Made by a program: the position numbers and the translations under genes
NCBI GenBank assembly: GCA_933207985.1
Contig: OW240921.1
Span: 107,771,309 to 107,835,308 of the forward strand
Direction of reading: 5' to 3'
Length of the DNA stretch: 64,000 nt
Source of the DNA: Pelobates cultripes
Taxonomy: Eukaryota > Chordata > Amphibia > Anura > Pelobatidae
Notes under the pieces: model-generated
The model's input: the letters and a program-made list of their open reading frames with translations, nothing else
The model's database searches: none
Told to the model about the DNA's origin: nothing
Shown: piece by piece, positions 10,101-20,740 of the stretch
How the letters are laid out: every line of letters begins with the position of its first letter
How positions within the stretch are numbered: the stretch's first letter is position 1

Positions 10101-13100
10101 CTTGCTTAAATCTATTAATGAAAACGGAATATTGAATGTTAGTATTGCCATAGTCACAGATGTATTTTTGTTGCAGGGATAGCTCTAAAATAAATATACC
10201 TTTTATTATACTTTCTATATCACCAAATTGAGGGTTGTTTGAATGAATTGAAGATGGCTTTGCTGATGAGGAACTGTGCAGAATCTCTGAATCCTTAATC
10301 TATAACATAATTGATAAAAAAAACTTACTGTCATGGCCAACGGTATAACTGAATTATCTCACAAAACACTGTTAGGGTTATTCACTTATAGGACCAATAT
10401 AGGGTCAGGAATACAAACAAACATTGTGGAGCACTGGCCCAGGAAGCACCTTTAGTGGTTGTCTGAGCATCTACCACTAGATGTGTCCCCAGGGAGCAAT
10501 GTAAATACTGCCTTTTTTTGAGTCATAATTCTTGCAAAGCATCAGGAGAGATGTAGTCTACAGCATCTGGAGTGCTTAAGATTACAATCCAAATGTCTAG
10601 AAGTGGCCAGTGAAATTCATATTTCAGGCCAAATCAGAAAACAAAAATCTCCACCTCAGGTGTGTTTCAAGTTTAGCAATTTTGCTCTGACAGGGTTATT
10701 TACTGAAATGAGAATTCAAGTGAAATCAAAGTGAATCCTCTGTCACTGATAATGAATGGATGATTGTAGACTATTTGACACACACGAGGTGGTGCCCCAT
10801 TTGGTATTTTTATATATTTCTTTCAGTTTGTAATCAATTTATTTTTCTTATCCATTGGAACCTAACAGGGTTATTCACTAAAGTGAGAATTGAAAGTTAA
10901 TTTTAATTTAGAAGCCAAAATAGCTTAACTGGAATCATACCTGACTACAGCTGTGCAAAGTTAGTGTCAAACCATCTTTAAGTGTTTTGACAAAGTAATT
11001 CTCTCCTGGTGCCTACAAAAATATGTCTAGTAAATTTCATATCTGGAGAAAGACTGCGGCAATACACAGCATATACTACCCAAGCAATATTGAAAGAAAA
11101 CTCAAAATTCTATGAGGGCACTGGGTGAGGTCATATCAGCGTACAGGGACATATCAGGCTTTAAGGCGAACATGACAAAATCTAGCGAACTCCCCATAAA
11201 AAAGTGTGAAACAGATATTGTCCAAACACATGAAACACATCACATCAAGATAGAAACGCGCTCCCTTAAAGGGACACTATAGTCACCCAGACCACTTCAG
11301 CTCAATGAGGTGGTCTGGGTGCCAGGTCCCTGCCTGCTGTAAACATAGCGGTTTTAGAGAAACTGCTATATTTACATTTGGGGTTAAGCCAGCCTCTAGT
11401 GGCTATTTTCCGGACAGCCAATAGAGGCGCATCTGCGATGCTGGAGGCATAGTATGCCTCCATCACGCAGAGCGTCCATAGGAAAGCATTGAGAAATACT
11501 TTCCTATGGTCACTTTGAATGCGCGTGCGCCGTGCCGCGCATGCGCATTCCGTTCCGCTGATGTCAGACGGGGTAGCTGACGTTGGCAGGGGAGGAGAGG
11601 TAAGGGAACCCGGCGGTGGATTAAGATGAGTAACTGAAGGGGTTTTAACCCTAACCCTAACGACCTATACTCCTGCAACTACACGCCACTATACACTCTA
11701 ATAAGTGACATGGAATGGTGGACCGACAAAACAATCTACTGGATAGGAAGGATCCACTTTGTGAAGATGAATATTTTGTCAAGAGCCCTGTTCCTCTTCC
11801 AGGCATTGCCGGTACCCCTAACCAAAGCTCAACTGAACCCGCTTCAATGGGCAATGGGAAACTTCGTGTGGCAGAATAAAAAACACCGCATATCTAGACA
11901 TATCCTGTACTGACATAAAGTGAGAGGAGGTCTCGGGCTCCCAAACTTATTTTACTATTATGCAGCGGCACAGTGGGTTCAGATAGTGTTGTGGCATTCA
12001 CCCCCTGATAAACGGAAATGTGTGGAGATAGAATCACTCATGATGGGTGCAGACCTCCTCCAGTTTGCGATGTGGGTCCCCAAGGAACATAGGCCTTTAA
12101 TTAGGGACACTTGCCCGGCAATCTTGAATTCCCTCAGACTGTGGGATACTTGCGGCCCGAAATTTGGCCTGGCGTCCTTCCCCTCCCCCTTCATGCCGCT
12201 GTTACGCAACAGGGCATTTTACTCTGGTATAGAGGCCAAGAACTTTAGGAATATCGAACGCGCAGGCCTCCAGAGGATCATTCACCTATACAGGGGCATG
12301 GAGATAATCACTTTTGATGAACTCAAACAGGGAAGACACCTCACACCTAACAACTTTTTTAGATATTTACAGATTAAAGACTTTGCCAGACAGCCTCACA
12401 TAAAAACTTTAGCACACAAGAAGCTGACTTTTTTCGAATCTATGTGCGACTCAGGGACTATACCAAGAGGACTCATACCACAACTTTACACACACTTATG
12501 TTCGGAGACCCGGGAATGGGGGGTATTGACCTATATCACCCAGTGGGAAAGGGATCTGGGGGAGGAACTTGAGGGAATAGAATGGCAGGAAATATGGGAA
12601 GCTAGCAGAACCACCTCCATGTGCGTGACATTGCAGGAACAGTTCTTTAAAGCGATGTTACAATGGTATACGACCCCAGTCAAACTATTTAAGATGAACA
12701 AAACCACTACAGACGACTGTTGGAGGGGGTGTGGGGAAAAAGGGTCATACCTACATATGTGGTGGGAATGTTCGAAGATAGCCAGGTTTCGGAGGGCGTT
12801 GAGGGACCTCCTGACACAAGTGTTTTCCAGAGCCCCGGACCTAGACCCCTGGGTATACCTCTTGAATAGACCTATGGACGGGTGGACAAGAAGGAAGCAA
12901 AAATTGATCCACAAAATCACCCTGGCCGCAAGGCGAGCAATAGCATTTACGTGGTTACAACCTGAAGTGCCACACATAGCGAGTGTAATAACGAGGATTA
13001 GAGAAGCACGGTTAATGGATGACCTGACGGCTAGGATGCGGGGGTCCACCGGAACATTCCAGAGGCTATGGGAGCTGTGGGACGAGAGCCCACTGAATAC

Positions 13101-14685
13101 TTAAAACTCGAAGGGCGCCTCTGTGCGTGCCCCACTTGGTCCCCTCGCCCTTCCCTCCTCCTACCCGCCTGCGCCTAACCGCTCCGCCTTTTCTTTTCTT
13201 TCCTTTTCTTCTTACATCTTCTATTCTCATTCCATTCCTTCAATCTCTACTTACACTTTCTACTTATCAGATAACATGGCCCTTTAATACAGGGCACGTG
13301 GAATAAGGCGTAAAGGTACAAATAGAACTGTAATCTATCTACGAGAAAGAGCAAGCTACACTATGCAAAAGATAATGTTTATGTTGCCATAGTACCTGGT
13401 TAAACGTTTAAATAACAACAACAAAAATTGTAAAATGTGCATCTATGTAAAGCCAGACACAGAAAGTCTCCTGTACAATATTGATTATATGCAAGATATG
13501 TGCTTGGCATTGTCAGCTTAGATTTATGTATTGCACAACAAAAATAAAGAATTTAAAACAAAAAAAAGAAGACCCAAATTGATTTTTTTAAATTGATTTT
13601 TACAAATTAGTAGATATTACACAATAAAAACATGCATGATTTTAATAATGTATTTTTACACTGGTGCTATATATAAAAACTACTTGTTAAATCTGCAGAT
13701 CTCTTGTCTAAAGTCTTTGCAAGCCCTCCCCTTCTAGCTGGACCAGACACCCAGACCACTTCATTAAGCTGAAGTGGTCTGGGTGCCTATAGTGGTCATT
13801 TAAGCGAAAGTGGTTTAGGTTTTTGAAGTGTCTATTTAACATGACAATCAATCCAGACCGTAAAAATCAGTTAATGGCAATATATTTAGATATCTAGAAA
13901 CATAGAATATGATGGCAGATAAGAAGCCTTTTGCCTATCCCATGCATGCTTAAATCCTTCACTGTGTTAACCTCTACCACTTCAGTTATTATTATTATTA
14001 TTATTATTATGATATTTATAGAGCGCAGTCAAATTCCGCAGCGCTATACAATGGGTGGACGAACAGACATGTAGTTGTAACCAGACAAGTTGGACACACA
14101 GGAACAGAGGGGTTGAGGGCCCTGCTCAATGAGCTTGCATGCTAGAGGGAGTGGGGTATAGTGACACAAAAGGTAAGGGAAGTATTAGACTCATGACAGT
14201 TACAAGAGAGGAATCAGTCAGGAGCTATTAACAGTTTAATTGATACGCTTTTATGAAGAGGTGGGTTTTTAACGATTTTTTGAAGGAGTGGAGACTGGGT
14301 GGGAGGAGGGAAGCGAGTTCCACAGGAACGGTGCAGCCCTCGAGAAATCTTGAAGGCGAGCATCAGTTGGAAGGCAATTCCATGCATCCACTACCCTCTC
14401 AGTAAAGTAATACTTCCTGATATTATTTTTAAACGTTTGCTCCTCTAATTTAACACTTCTTGTGGAATAAATCTTAAATTAGAGGGGCAAAGGTTCGCAA
14501 ACCAAATTTGTTAATGCATTCTTATTTTTAAAATTACCAAGGGCTGGTATTATGAGAGCACATTTACTTCAATTTAAAGTTATAAAACAACATGCTATAG
14601 TTTTACTCAAAAATGTCCTTACCTCAGTATCCTTTTTGCGTTTAAAACTTTTATTTTCATCAGAATTCTGAGCCTTACTTGCCAT
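7162..14685 (-). CDS. TEX12: Testis-expressed protein 12 (synaptonemal complex central element), four coding exons
   Basis: TEX12 pairs with SYCE2 to build the fibrous backbone of the synaptonemal-complex central element in meiotic nuclei. Coding exons on the minus strand are 14623-14685, 10224-10299, 10060-10111 and 7162-7306. Donors are GTAAGG, GTGATA and GTATGT; acceptors are ...GTTATAG, ...TTAATAG and ...ATGTGAAG. Phases 0, 1 and 2 join without a break: 63+76+52+145 = 336 bases, 111 residues plus TAA. The C-terminal exon reads EQSVVDASYVQEF, then RSQLTVIAKTLQK, matching by recall the end of human TEX12 (ERAAVDASY..., QRFTVIANTL). The third exon gives DLSKEINLFFSKYARTL, matching the conserved DVSKEINLMLSTYAKLL helix. 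The N-terminus, MASKAQNSDENKSF, is divergent, as in this family. Human TEX12 is 123 residues. Exon 2 and its weak donor are the least certain part. An acceptor at 14692 (ttcctgcag) implies a further non-coding 5' exon. Introns hold Tc1, L1 and MITE insertions but the frame is intact. Confidence 0.85.
8110..9688 (+). mobile_element. Tc1/mariner element with about 210-bp terminal inverted repeats
   Basis: The left end CAGGCGATACTCAAAAAATT and the right end (its complement, ...TTTTTTGAGTATCACCTG) are both flanked by TA (8108-8109 and 9689-9690), the Tc1/mariner target. Inverted similarity extends about 210 bases, with a second internal match (TAAATTAGAATATTG / CAATATTCTAATTTA), so the repeats are of the IR/DR class. 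The element lies in the third TEX12 intron, in the opposite orientation to the gene. Its transposase is broken, so it is not autonomous. Confidence 0.9.
8438..9504 (+). pseudogene. Tc1-like DD34E transposase, broken
   Basis: This is a Tc1 transposase reading frame whose start (MGKTADLT) is followed by an early stop and at least one frameshift before 8734. From 8734 the frame is clean except for a TGA at 8923-8925, after which it continues in the same frame to 9504. The catalytic triad is visible: D in LFSDESNF, D in FQQDLAPAHTA, and E in LNPIENLWG with exactly 34 residues between the last two. The N-terminal paired-like DNA-binding part is too damaged to trace in one frame. Confidence 0.85.
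10525..10590. repeat. Interspersed repeat fragment, relative of bases 1-60
   Basis: It carries the motifs cttgcaaagcatcagg and gtagtctacagcatctgg in the same order as the window start. It lies in the first TEX12 intron. Confidence 0.4.
11650..13572 (+). mobile_element. 5'-truncated L1 retrotransposon
   Basis: This is the C-terminal half of an L1 ORF2, followed by an untranslated tail (about 13105-13545) and ending in AATAAAGAATTTAAAACAAA plus an A run. Two other L1 ends in the window share the AATAAAGAATT terminus (23302 and 49912). Truncation at the 5' end is usual for target-primed reverse transcription. I could not find a convincing target-site duplication; an AACCCTAACCCTAAC stretch sits at the 5' junction. 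Confidence 0.75.
11710..13104 (+). pseudogene. L1 ORF2 C-terminal fragment with one in-frame stop
   Basis: One frame runs from before 11710 to a TAA at 13102-13104, broken only by a TGA at 11911-11913. The first part (IYWIGRIHFVKMNILSRALF) is the L1 segment after the reverse-transcriptase palm. GGLGLPNLFYYYAAAQ follows, and the C-terminal cysteine/histidine motif is CWRGCGEKGSYLHMWWEC. Endonuclease and palm motifs are absent because of 5' truncation. A single nonsense change in 465 codons suggests a fairly young insertion. The related 48430-49932 copy is much more decayed. Confidence 0.85.
13850..14480. repeat. Dispersed repeat with 'tatagagcgc' motif and ATT microsatellite
   Basis: 'aaacatagaatatgatggcagataagaag' at about 13900 resumes around 14340-14440 (ccatgcatccactaccctctcagtaaagtaatacttcc). 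It is split by an ATT microsatellite (about 13988-14010) and a second motif block (tatagagcgcagtcaaattccgcagcgctatac, then gggccctgctcaatgagcttgcatgctagagg). The two halves suggest one repeat inserted into another. No coding potential. Assignment to a known amphibian family is from general familiarity only. Confidence 0.45.
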
Positions 14686-14789
14686 TGTCACCTGCAGGAA
14701 CTGAAAACTATAAACATAAATGACATTAAATGTTTTGTGTATTCCTGATAATCAGAAACATATTAATTTGCACTGAGCTGATATAAGAC

Positions 14790-16534
14790 TTAAAGAGACA
14801 GTCATCAGCACTTTTATAAACTGGGATTAAACTAGAATACTCCTCACCCAGCCAGTCTCCCTGCAGCTGGCCCCATCTATATGGCTGAGATAATCAAGTT
14901 TGATGATCTTTGCCAATCCAATACTTTGCCATAGGAAAGCACAGAGAAGCTATTGCGCATGCGCTTCAAAACGCTTGGCCAATCAGCATCTTCTCATAGG
15001 GATGCATTTAATCAATGCATCTATATGGGGAATGTTCAGTGCCTCCATGCAGAGCGTGAAGGAGCTGAATGTAGGTGCTGCATACCATGCAGCACTGGGA
15101 TAGTAAGCACATTAGTGGCTGTCTGAGTGACTGTCACTCAGGGCCGTCTTTCCCCATGGGCACGCTGGGCAGTTGCCCGGGGTCCGCACAAGCATGGCCA
15201 GTGTGCACCGCGTTGACCAGTGTGCCTGGCTGACAGGGGAGACCCTTTGATCTCCCCTGACAGCCCATGGAGAGCTGGCCCTGCCCTCTTGCCAGGGGCC
15301 CTCTCGGGCCGGTGAGGAAGTTTCTCCCTCAGCGGCCCAAAGGCCCTCCGTTAGAGAAGAGAGGGAGGACCCGGAGGCAGGGGGAAGGACCTTGCGCGAG
15401 CAGGCTGTGTGGAGCATTGTTGCACGTTGCCATGGCAACGCTCCAGACAGCATTCTGCGCATGTGAGGACAGGAGACAGCCTGCAGCCAGAGGAGCTGCA
15501 GGCTAAACAGAACTAACTACCGGACCACCAAGGCTGGTTGTGTCCCCTCCCTCCTTTACTAAAGGTAAGAAGAAAGGAGGGGACATGAAGATTTTAATAA
15601 TCATTTTTTATTATTATTATTATTTTTAAATGATTAAAAAAAAATAATAAACATTTGCTCCCTGCCCCCTCACACTCTGCAAAACACACACACAGCACCA
15701 TCTCTCTCACAAACACTGCACCCCTTATACACAGACCTCTCACACACACACAGCACCCCTTATACACAGCTCCTTCTCATACACACACACAGCACCCCTA
15801 ATACATAGCACTCATTACACACACACAGCACCCTTCACAAACACACACACACACAGCACCCTTCATAAACACACACACTGCACCCTCTCACACACATCAC
15901 CCCTCAAAAACACACTGCACCACTCACACACACACATATACACCGTACCCCTCACTGCAGTCTGGTAGTATTCAGCATTCTGGGAGTATTTAGCAGTGTG
16001 TGTGTGTTTGTATTCAGCAGTCTGGGTGTATTTAGCAGTCTCTGTGTATTCACCAGTGTGTGTGTGTATTTAGCAACTTGTGTGTATTCAGCAGTCTGTT
16101 TGTGTGTACTCAGCAGTCAGTCAGTGTGTGTATTCGGTAGTCTGTGTGTGCGGGTGTATTCGGCAGTCGGTGTGAGCGCGTGTATTCGGCAGTCGGTGTG
16201 TGCGTGTATTCAGCAGTCTGTGACTATTTTCAGCAGCCTGTGTGTATGTATGTATTGCATTTGGTGAAGGTACCAATATATAAGCTTAAATTTATCGATA
16301 ATTTACATTATTATTTCTGTGAGTTGTTGTGCAGACAGGGCCTGCACTACTTTGCCCAGGGGCCCATAATTCTATTAAGATGGCACTGCTGCCACTAGAG
16401 GTATCATTAGTATAAACACAACCTTTTCTCTGACAATTCAGTGTTTACATTGGAAAGCCTGCACGGACAGGCTATAGACACCAGAACCACTACATTAAGC
16501 TGTAGTGGTCCTGGTTACTATAGTGCCTCTTTAA
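14790..16534. mobile_element. TTAA MITE interrupted by a hAT element
   Basis: The left end is TTAAAGAGACAGTC at 14790. The right end is ...ACTATAGTGCCTCTTTAA at 16515-16534, preceded by the familiar tgtttacattggaaagcctg and aaccactacattaagctg motifs. The insertion of 15139-16388 with its own target duplication accounts for the extra length; removing it leaves about 490 bases. Confidence 0.6.
15139..16388. mobile_element. Non-autonomous hAT element, 8-bp TSD
   Basis: The left terminus CAGGGCCGTCTT and right terminus ...AAGATGGCACTG form inverted repeats with two mismatches. Flanks are CTGTCACT (15131-15138) and CTGCCACT (16389-16396), an 8-base duplication with one mismatch, diagnostic of hAT. 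The interior holds CA-rich (15660-15960) and GT-rich (15985-16250) tracts and no transposase. Confidence 0.8.
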
Positions 16535-16628
16535 AACATTTATTTTTGCAGTTGAAAAGTAAGTTTAAAAAACCTGGTTCCTAACTTTTTTAGCTGTCTC
16601 CTAGATTCAAAGCAAATTTGTTCGGCTT

Positions 16629-18178
16629 GTGGTTTATATAAAGTATGTGGTTTATAAAGAGCCTGTGGTTTATATAACGCTTGCGGTTTATATAAAGTAT
16701 GTGGTTTATAAAGAGCCTGTGGTTTATATAACGCTTGCGGTTTATATAAAGTATGTGGTTTACACAGAGCTTGTGGTTTATATAGAGTCCGTGGTTTATA
16801 CAGAGTATGCGTTGTATATAGACTCTGTGGTTTATACAGAGTCAGTATGTTTTTTATAACACTTGCGGTTTATATAAAGTATGTGGTTTATACAGAACCT
16901 GTGGTTTATATAAAGTCTGTGGTGTATACAGGGTATGTGGTTTATACAAAATATGTGGCTTGTACAGAGCTTGTGGTGTATACAGAGTCTGTGGTTTATA
17001 TAGTCTGTGGTTTATACAGAGTCTGTGGTTTATATAAAGTCTGTGGTTTATTCAGAGTATGTGGTTTATATAAAGTCTGTGGTTTATACAGAATCATCAT
17101 GTTTTTTTATAACACTTGCGGTTTATATAAAGTATGTGGTTTATACAGAGCTTGTGGTGTATGCAGAGTCCGTGGTTTATATAAAAAATGTGGTTCATAC
17201 AGAGTCTTTATGTTTTTTTATAACACTTGCGGTTTATATAAAGTATGTGGTTTATAGAGCCTGTAGTTTATACAGTCCGTGGTTTATACAGAGAATATAG
17301 TTTATATCAGTGGTTCCCAAACCAGTCCTTGTGGCCCACCAGCAGTCCAGGATTTATGTATTTCCCTTTATTATTCCAATGGAGATACTAACAAAACCTG
17401 GACTGTTGGTGGGTCTTGAGGACTGGTTTGGGAAACGTTGGTTTATATAATTTGTGGTGTATACAGAGTATGTGGTTTATACAGAACCTGTGATTTATAC
17501 AGAGTATGTGGTGTATATAGACTATGTGGTTTATACAAAGGTTTGTGGCTCATATATAACGCTTGCGGTTTATATAAAGTACGTGGTTTATACACAGTAT
17601 GTGGTTTATACAGGGTCTGTGGTTTATACAGAGTATGTGGTTTATACAGGATAAGTAGTTTATATAGAGTATGAAGTTTATACAGTATATAATTTATATA
17701 ATTTGTGGTTTATACAGAGTATGTGGTTTATACCGAGTATGTGGTTTATACAGGGTATGTTGTTTATATAGAGTATATGGTTTATACCGAGTATGTGGTT
17801 TATACAGTCTGTGGTTTATACAGAGTATGTGGTTTATACAGTATGTGGTTTATATAGAGTATATGGTTTATACAGAGTATGTGGTTTATACCGAGTATGT
17901 GGTTTATACAGTCTGTGGTTTATATAGAGTATGTGGTTTATACAGTCTGTGGTTTATATAGAGTATGTGGTTTATACAGTCTGTGGTTTGTATAGAGTAT
18001 GTGGTTTATACAGTCTGTGGTTTATACAGGGTCTGTGGTTTATACAGAGTATGTGGTTTATACAGGGTAGGTAGTTTATATAGAGTATGAAGTTTATACA
18101 GTATACAGTTTATATAATTTGTGGTTTATATAATTTGTAGTTTATACAGTATATAGTTTATATAATTTGTGGTTTGGT
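16629..18178 (+). repeat. 1.5-kb minisatellite, 17-18-bp unit GTGGTTTATAYAGAGTMT
   Basis: Roughly 80 imperfect tandem copies, with variants of the unit ending (AAAGTATGT, CAGAGTCTG, CAGTCTG). Higher-order structure is visible: a block with ataacacttgcggtttatat recurs about five times. The frames reading VVYTEYVVYIKS come from the repeat and are not proteins. A 133-bp hAT MITE interrupts it at 17308. Confidence 0.9.
17308..17440. mobile_element. Palindromic hAT-type MITE (133 bp), exact 8-bp TSD
   Basis: Termini are CAGTGGTTCCCAAACCAG and its near-complement CTGGTTTGGGAAACGTTG, with the interior also palindromic (gcagtccagg / cctggactgt). The flanks are GTTTATAT on both sides (17300-17307 and 17441-17448). 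The duplicated octamer is part of the minisatellite unit, so the duplication is partly confounded by the repeat. Confidence 0.8.
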
Positions 18179-18179
18179 A

Positions 18180-18440
18180 CATAGCCTGTGTTAGTCACAA
18201 TATGGCCGCCCCTTCCCTCACCTTGCTCTGTGTCTGTGAGGGAGCAGGGGTTCAGTTAACACTGTGTCCAGCAGGGGTCGCACGTGGATCGCTCTGGTAG
18301 CCAATCAGCGTGCTCAGCCCCTGCAATGCCTGCATGCATCTGAGGTAAACCGGCTCCGCCCACTTCAGTAACTGTGCTTCCCATTGGGTGCCGTGTGTCA
18401 CTGACTAAAAATGGTAAAAGAGAGGGAAAGTAGGCTGGCA
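18180..18440. promoter_or_regulatory. GC-rich promoter-like segment
   Basis: After the AT-rich minisatellite, base composition turns GC-rich. The segment holds AGCCAATCAGCG (CCAAT box), GGCTCCGCCCAC (GC box) and CCCATTGGGTG (reverse CCAAT) within about 110 bases, plus ATGGCCGCC. It lies about 3.6 kb upstream of the TEX12 start codon, whose first coding exon is preceded by a splice acceptor. It could therefore house the untranslated first TEX12 exon. This link is inference. Confidence 0.35.
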
Positions 18441-18550
18441 GGGGGCTTGTGAGGGACAGTGTTTAGAGACTGTAAACTGGGAACTTCTGCCTCAGGAGCC
18501 ATCAATAGTGAGGGTCCAAGAACTGCTCCCCCCTCAGACACTCAGTGTGC

Positions 18551-18552
18551 CA

Positions 18553-18583
<31 letters not shown>
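18551..18583. repeat. (ATT)n microsatellite
   Basis: About ten ATT units with one interruption (attactattact). Confidence 0.85.
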
Positions 18584-18889
18584 TACTGCTGTGATTTCTG
18601 TAGTAAGACATTAGGGCTAGCACTGATTTCACAGAGAGTCAATCACCCTATTGGTGCAGAAGGTGGAGGAATTAATGTTTATCTGGAATATTGGACTGGG
18701 GAGAGTTAGTGATATGTAGGGGGGACAAGAACTGAAAATGGAACTAATAATGTGGGATCTTTGTAATGGCTGCAGTGGGTATTGCCTCATACAGAGCTTG
18801 TGGAAGTTGCCCAGGGCCTGTAGGGACATACGGAGCAAGTCGGGGTAAAGGCAATCAGAGCAGGTGGTTAGTACAGAGCCTGTCGTTTA

Positions 18890-19480
18890 TACAGGCTTAT
18901 CGCATGAGAGGGCAGGAAGGGGGCAGCTGGTGCAGGCTAATCGTATGAGAGGGCAGGAAGGGGGCAGCTGGTGCAGGCTAATCGTATGAGAGGGCAGGAA
19001 GGGGGCAGCTGGTGCAGGCTAATCGCATGAGAGGGCAGGAAGGGGCAGCTGGTGATCGCATGAGAGGGCAGGAAGGGGCAGCTGGTGCAGGCTAATCGTA
19101 TGAGAGGGCAGGAAGGGGGCAGCTGGTGCAGGCTAATCGCATGAGAGGGCAGGAAGGGGCAGCTGGTGCAGGCTAATCCATGAGAGGGCAGGAAGGGGCA
19201 GCTGGTGCAGGCTAATCGCATGAGAGGGCAGGAAGGGGGCAGCTGGTACAGGCTAATTGCAGAAGGGGGCAGTTGGTATAGGCTAATTGCATGAGCAGGC
19301 AGCAAGGGGGCAGTTGGTACAGGCTAATCGTATGAGAGGGCAGGAAGGGGGCAGTTGGTGCAGGCTAATTGCAGAAGGGGGCAGTTGGTATAGGCTAATT
19401 GCATGAGCAGGCAGCAAGGGGGCAGTTGGTACAGGCTAATCGTATGAGAGGGCAGGAAGGGGGCAGTTGGTGCAGGCTAT
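18890..19480. repeat. Minisatellite, about 41-bp unit (gagggcaggaagggggcagctggtgcaggctaatcgcat)
   Basis: About 14 tandem copies with small indels. Shorter variant units (gcagaagggggcagttggtataggctaatt) alternate with longer ones near 19255-19440, where a compound unit is repeated twice. The minus-strand frame (PSCPLIRLACTSCPFLPSHAIS) is a product of the repeat. Confidence 0.9.
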
Positions 19481-19537
19481 TTTGACATGTACAAAATGGG
19501 GGTTCATTGAAAATACTACATAGATTGTCAATCAGTC

Positions 19538-19581
19538 TCTACTGCGCCTTTTATTGCAACTTGGCAGTAAGGCGCAGTAGA
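19538..19581. repeat. Short perfect hairpin (13-bp stem)
   Basis: TCTACTGCGCCTT (19538-19550) and its exact complement AAGGCGCAGTAGA (19569-19581) flank an 18-base loop. No run of T follows, and it is isolated from the neighbouring repeats. Confidence 0.5.
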
Positions 19582-20740
19582 AGCAGCAATTTACTTCAAA
19601 AATAGCGTATACTGCTATGGTTGCAGTATGGTTATGGTATTCTATCTATTTAGAGTTATGAAGAATGTCATAAAAGACTGATGGAATGGAAACTTAGAGT
19701 TTGCATAGAGACATATGTACTGGATGAAAATAAATTGAATAACTAAATTATACATAATTTCAGAATTGCATTCGTTTTTGTTTCGGTTTTCAGGGACATT
19801 ACAAAATTACCATAATACAATTTTATTAATAGTGATTGGTTCTTGTGCTACATAGCTGTGAAACACCAATGTATCAGCCACTAGGTGGCGCCATTAGCTG
19901 TAAATAGAAGTTGTCATCCAAACAAATCAAAACAACACCTGGAATTTGAGCTATATGTCTGTTCAACCATAATTCACCTCTTTCATATTAAGTCCATAAG
20001 GATGCATGACAAAAATTTTGATTCATGCTTTTCCTTCACTTCGGTCATGCAGTAATTTTCCAACAGGTACTGTTTTCATGTTGGAAACTGGGAACCCCAG
20101 GTATCAGGGCCGATCCTAGGGTCACAGACGCCTAGGTGCAGAATTTTTTTTTGGCACCCCTTGTGGGTGTGGTCATTTTACTAACTCTTCCCCCTTGTCA
20201 ATGTCTAAGAGAGACACATGACAAACGCATACTGGCAGACACACTCTCACTGATTTGAAACACACACACTGACAGACAGACACACTCACTGACAGACACA
20301 AATATTTACTGAATCAAAGACACACCTTTGCTGCAATCCTCAATGCCTGTATTGATTGAGAAAGGTAGTGGTCGTTTTCAGTAAGATTGCTGTGCATATG
20401 TACTTTTGGACAGGGCACATCGCTTATATAGCTTGAGGATGTAAAACAAATGGTTAAAACAAGTGCAAAAACGGCGCTTGAAAAATCAATCTTAAGAATA
20501 TATATATATAATATGTAGCAGCACCTCTTTTAAGAGTGAGTCCTAACCCTTATCAATACAACAAAAATATATATAAGACGTGTGCTGTGTCTTTAAGTAT
20601 TTAAAAGTGCAAATGCAATTCAAATTTCATGCAAACGATTAGTGTAACTCTTAATATAAATTACTATATACCATACACCTTTTATATATCATACAAGTGA
20701 AAGTGCACTGTGCATAGATATAATATGCCAAACGTGCAAA
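19582..20740. other. Intergenic DNA with a hAT terminus near 20107
   Basis: Mostly AT-rich sequence without supported genes. CAGGGCCGATCCTAGG at about 20107 resembles the left end of the hAT families in this window, but I could not find a matching right end. CA-rich tracts follow at 20240-20330. A CTCF-type motif is listed separately. Confidence 0.4.
19878..19891 (+). promoter_or_regulatory. CTCF-type core motif
   Basis: CCACTAGGTGGCGC matches all 14 positions of the vertebrate CTCF core consensus CCASYAGRKGGCRS. It sits in otherwise AT-rich, apparently single-copy sequence. Occupancy cannot be judged from sequence. Confidence 0.55.

Larger units (their letters stand above)
11266..13802. mobile_element. 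TTAA-flanked MITE split by an L1 insertion
   Basis: It starts at TTAA (11266-11269) plus AGGGACACTATAGTCACC and ends with the complementary ...CTATAGTGGTCATTTAA (TTAA at 13799-13802). Sub-terminal palindromes match: CCAGACCACTTCAGCTCAAT on the left, and CAGACCACTTCATTAAGC with its complement on the right. The interior holds an L1 3' fragment with its own poly(A)-like tail. The MITE without L1 would be roughly 0.6 kb. It lies within the first TEX12 intron. Confidence 0.7.

Noticed and set aside
11646..11662. Telomeric seed (AACCCTAACCCTAAC)
   Set aside because: Only about two and a half units at an L1 junction; too short to interpret.
16629..18178. Several long VVYTEYVVYIK-type open frames, or a CRISPR-like array
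   Set aside because: Regular short tandem units without conserved spacers; the frames are by-products of an AT-rich minisatellite in a eukaryotic genome.
18265..18285. CTCF-like CCAGCAGGGGTCGC, and CCAGTAGGGGTCGC near 61600
   Set aside because: Each breaks the core consensus at an important G position, unlike 19878-19891.
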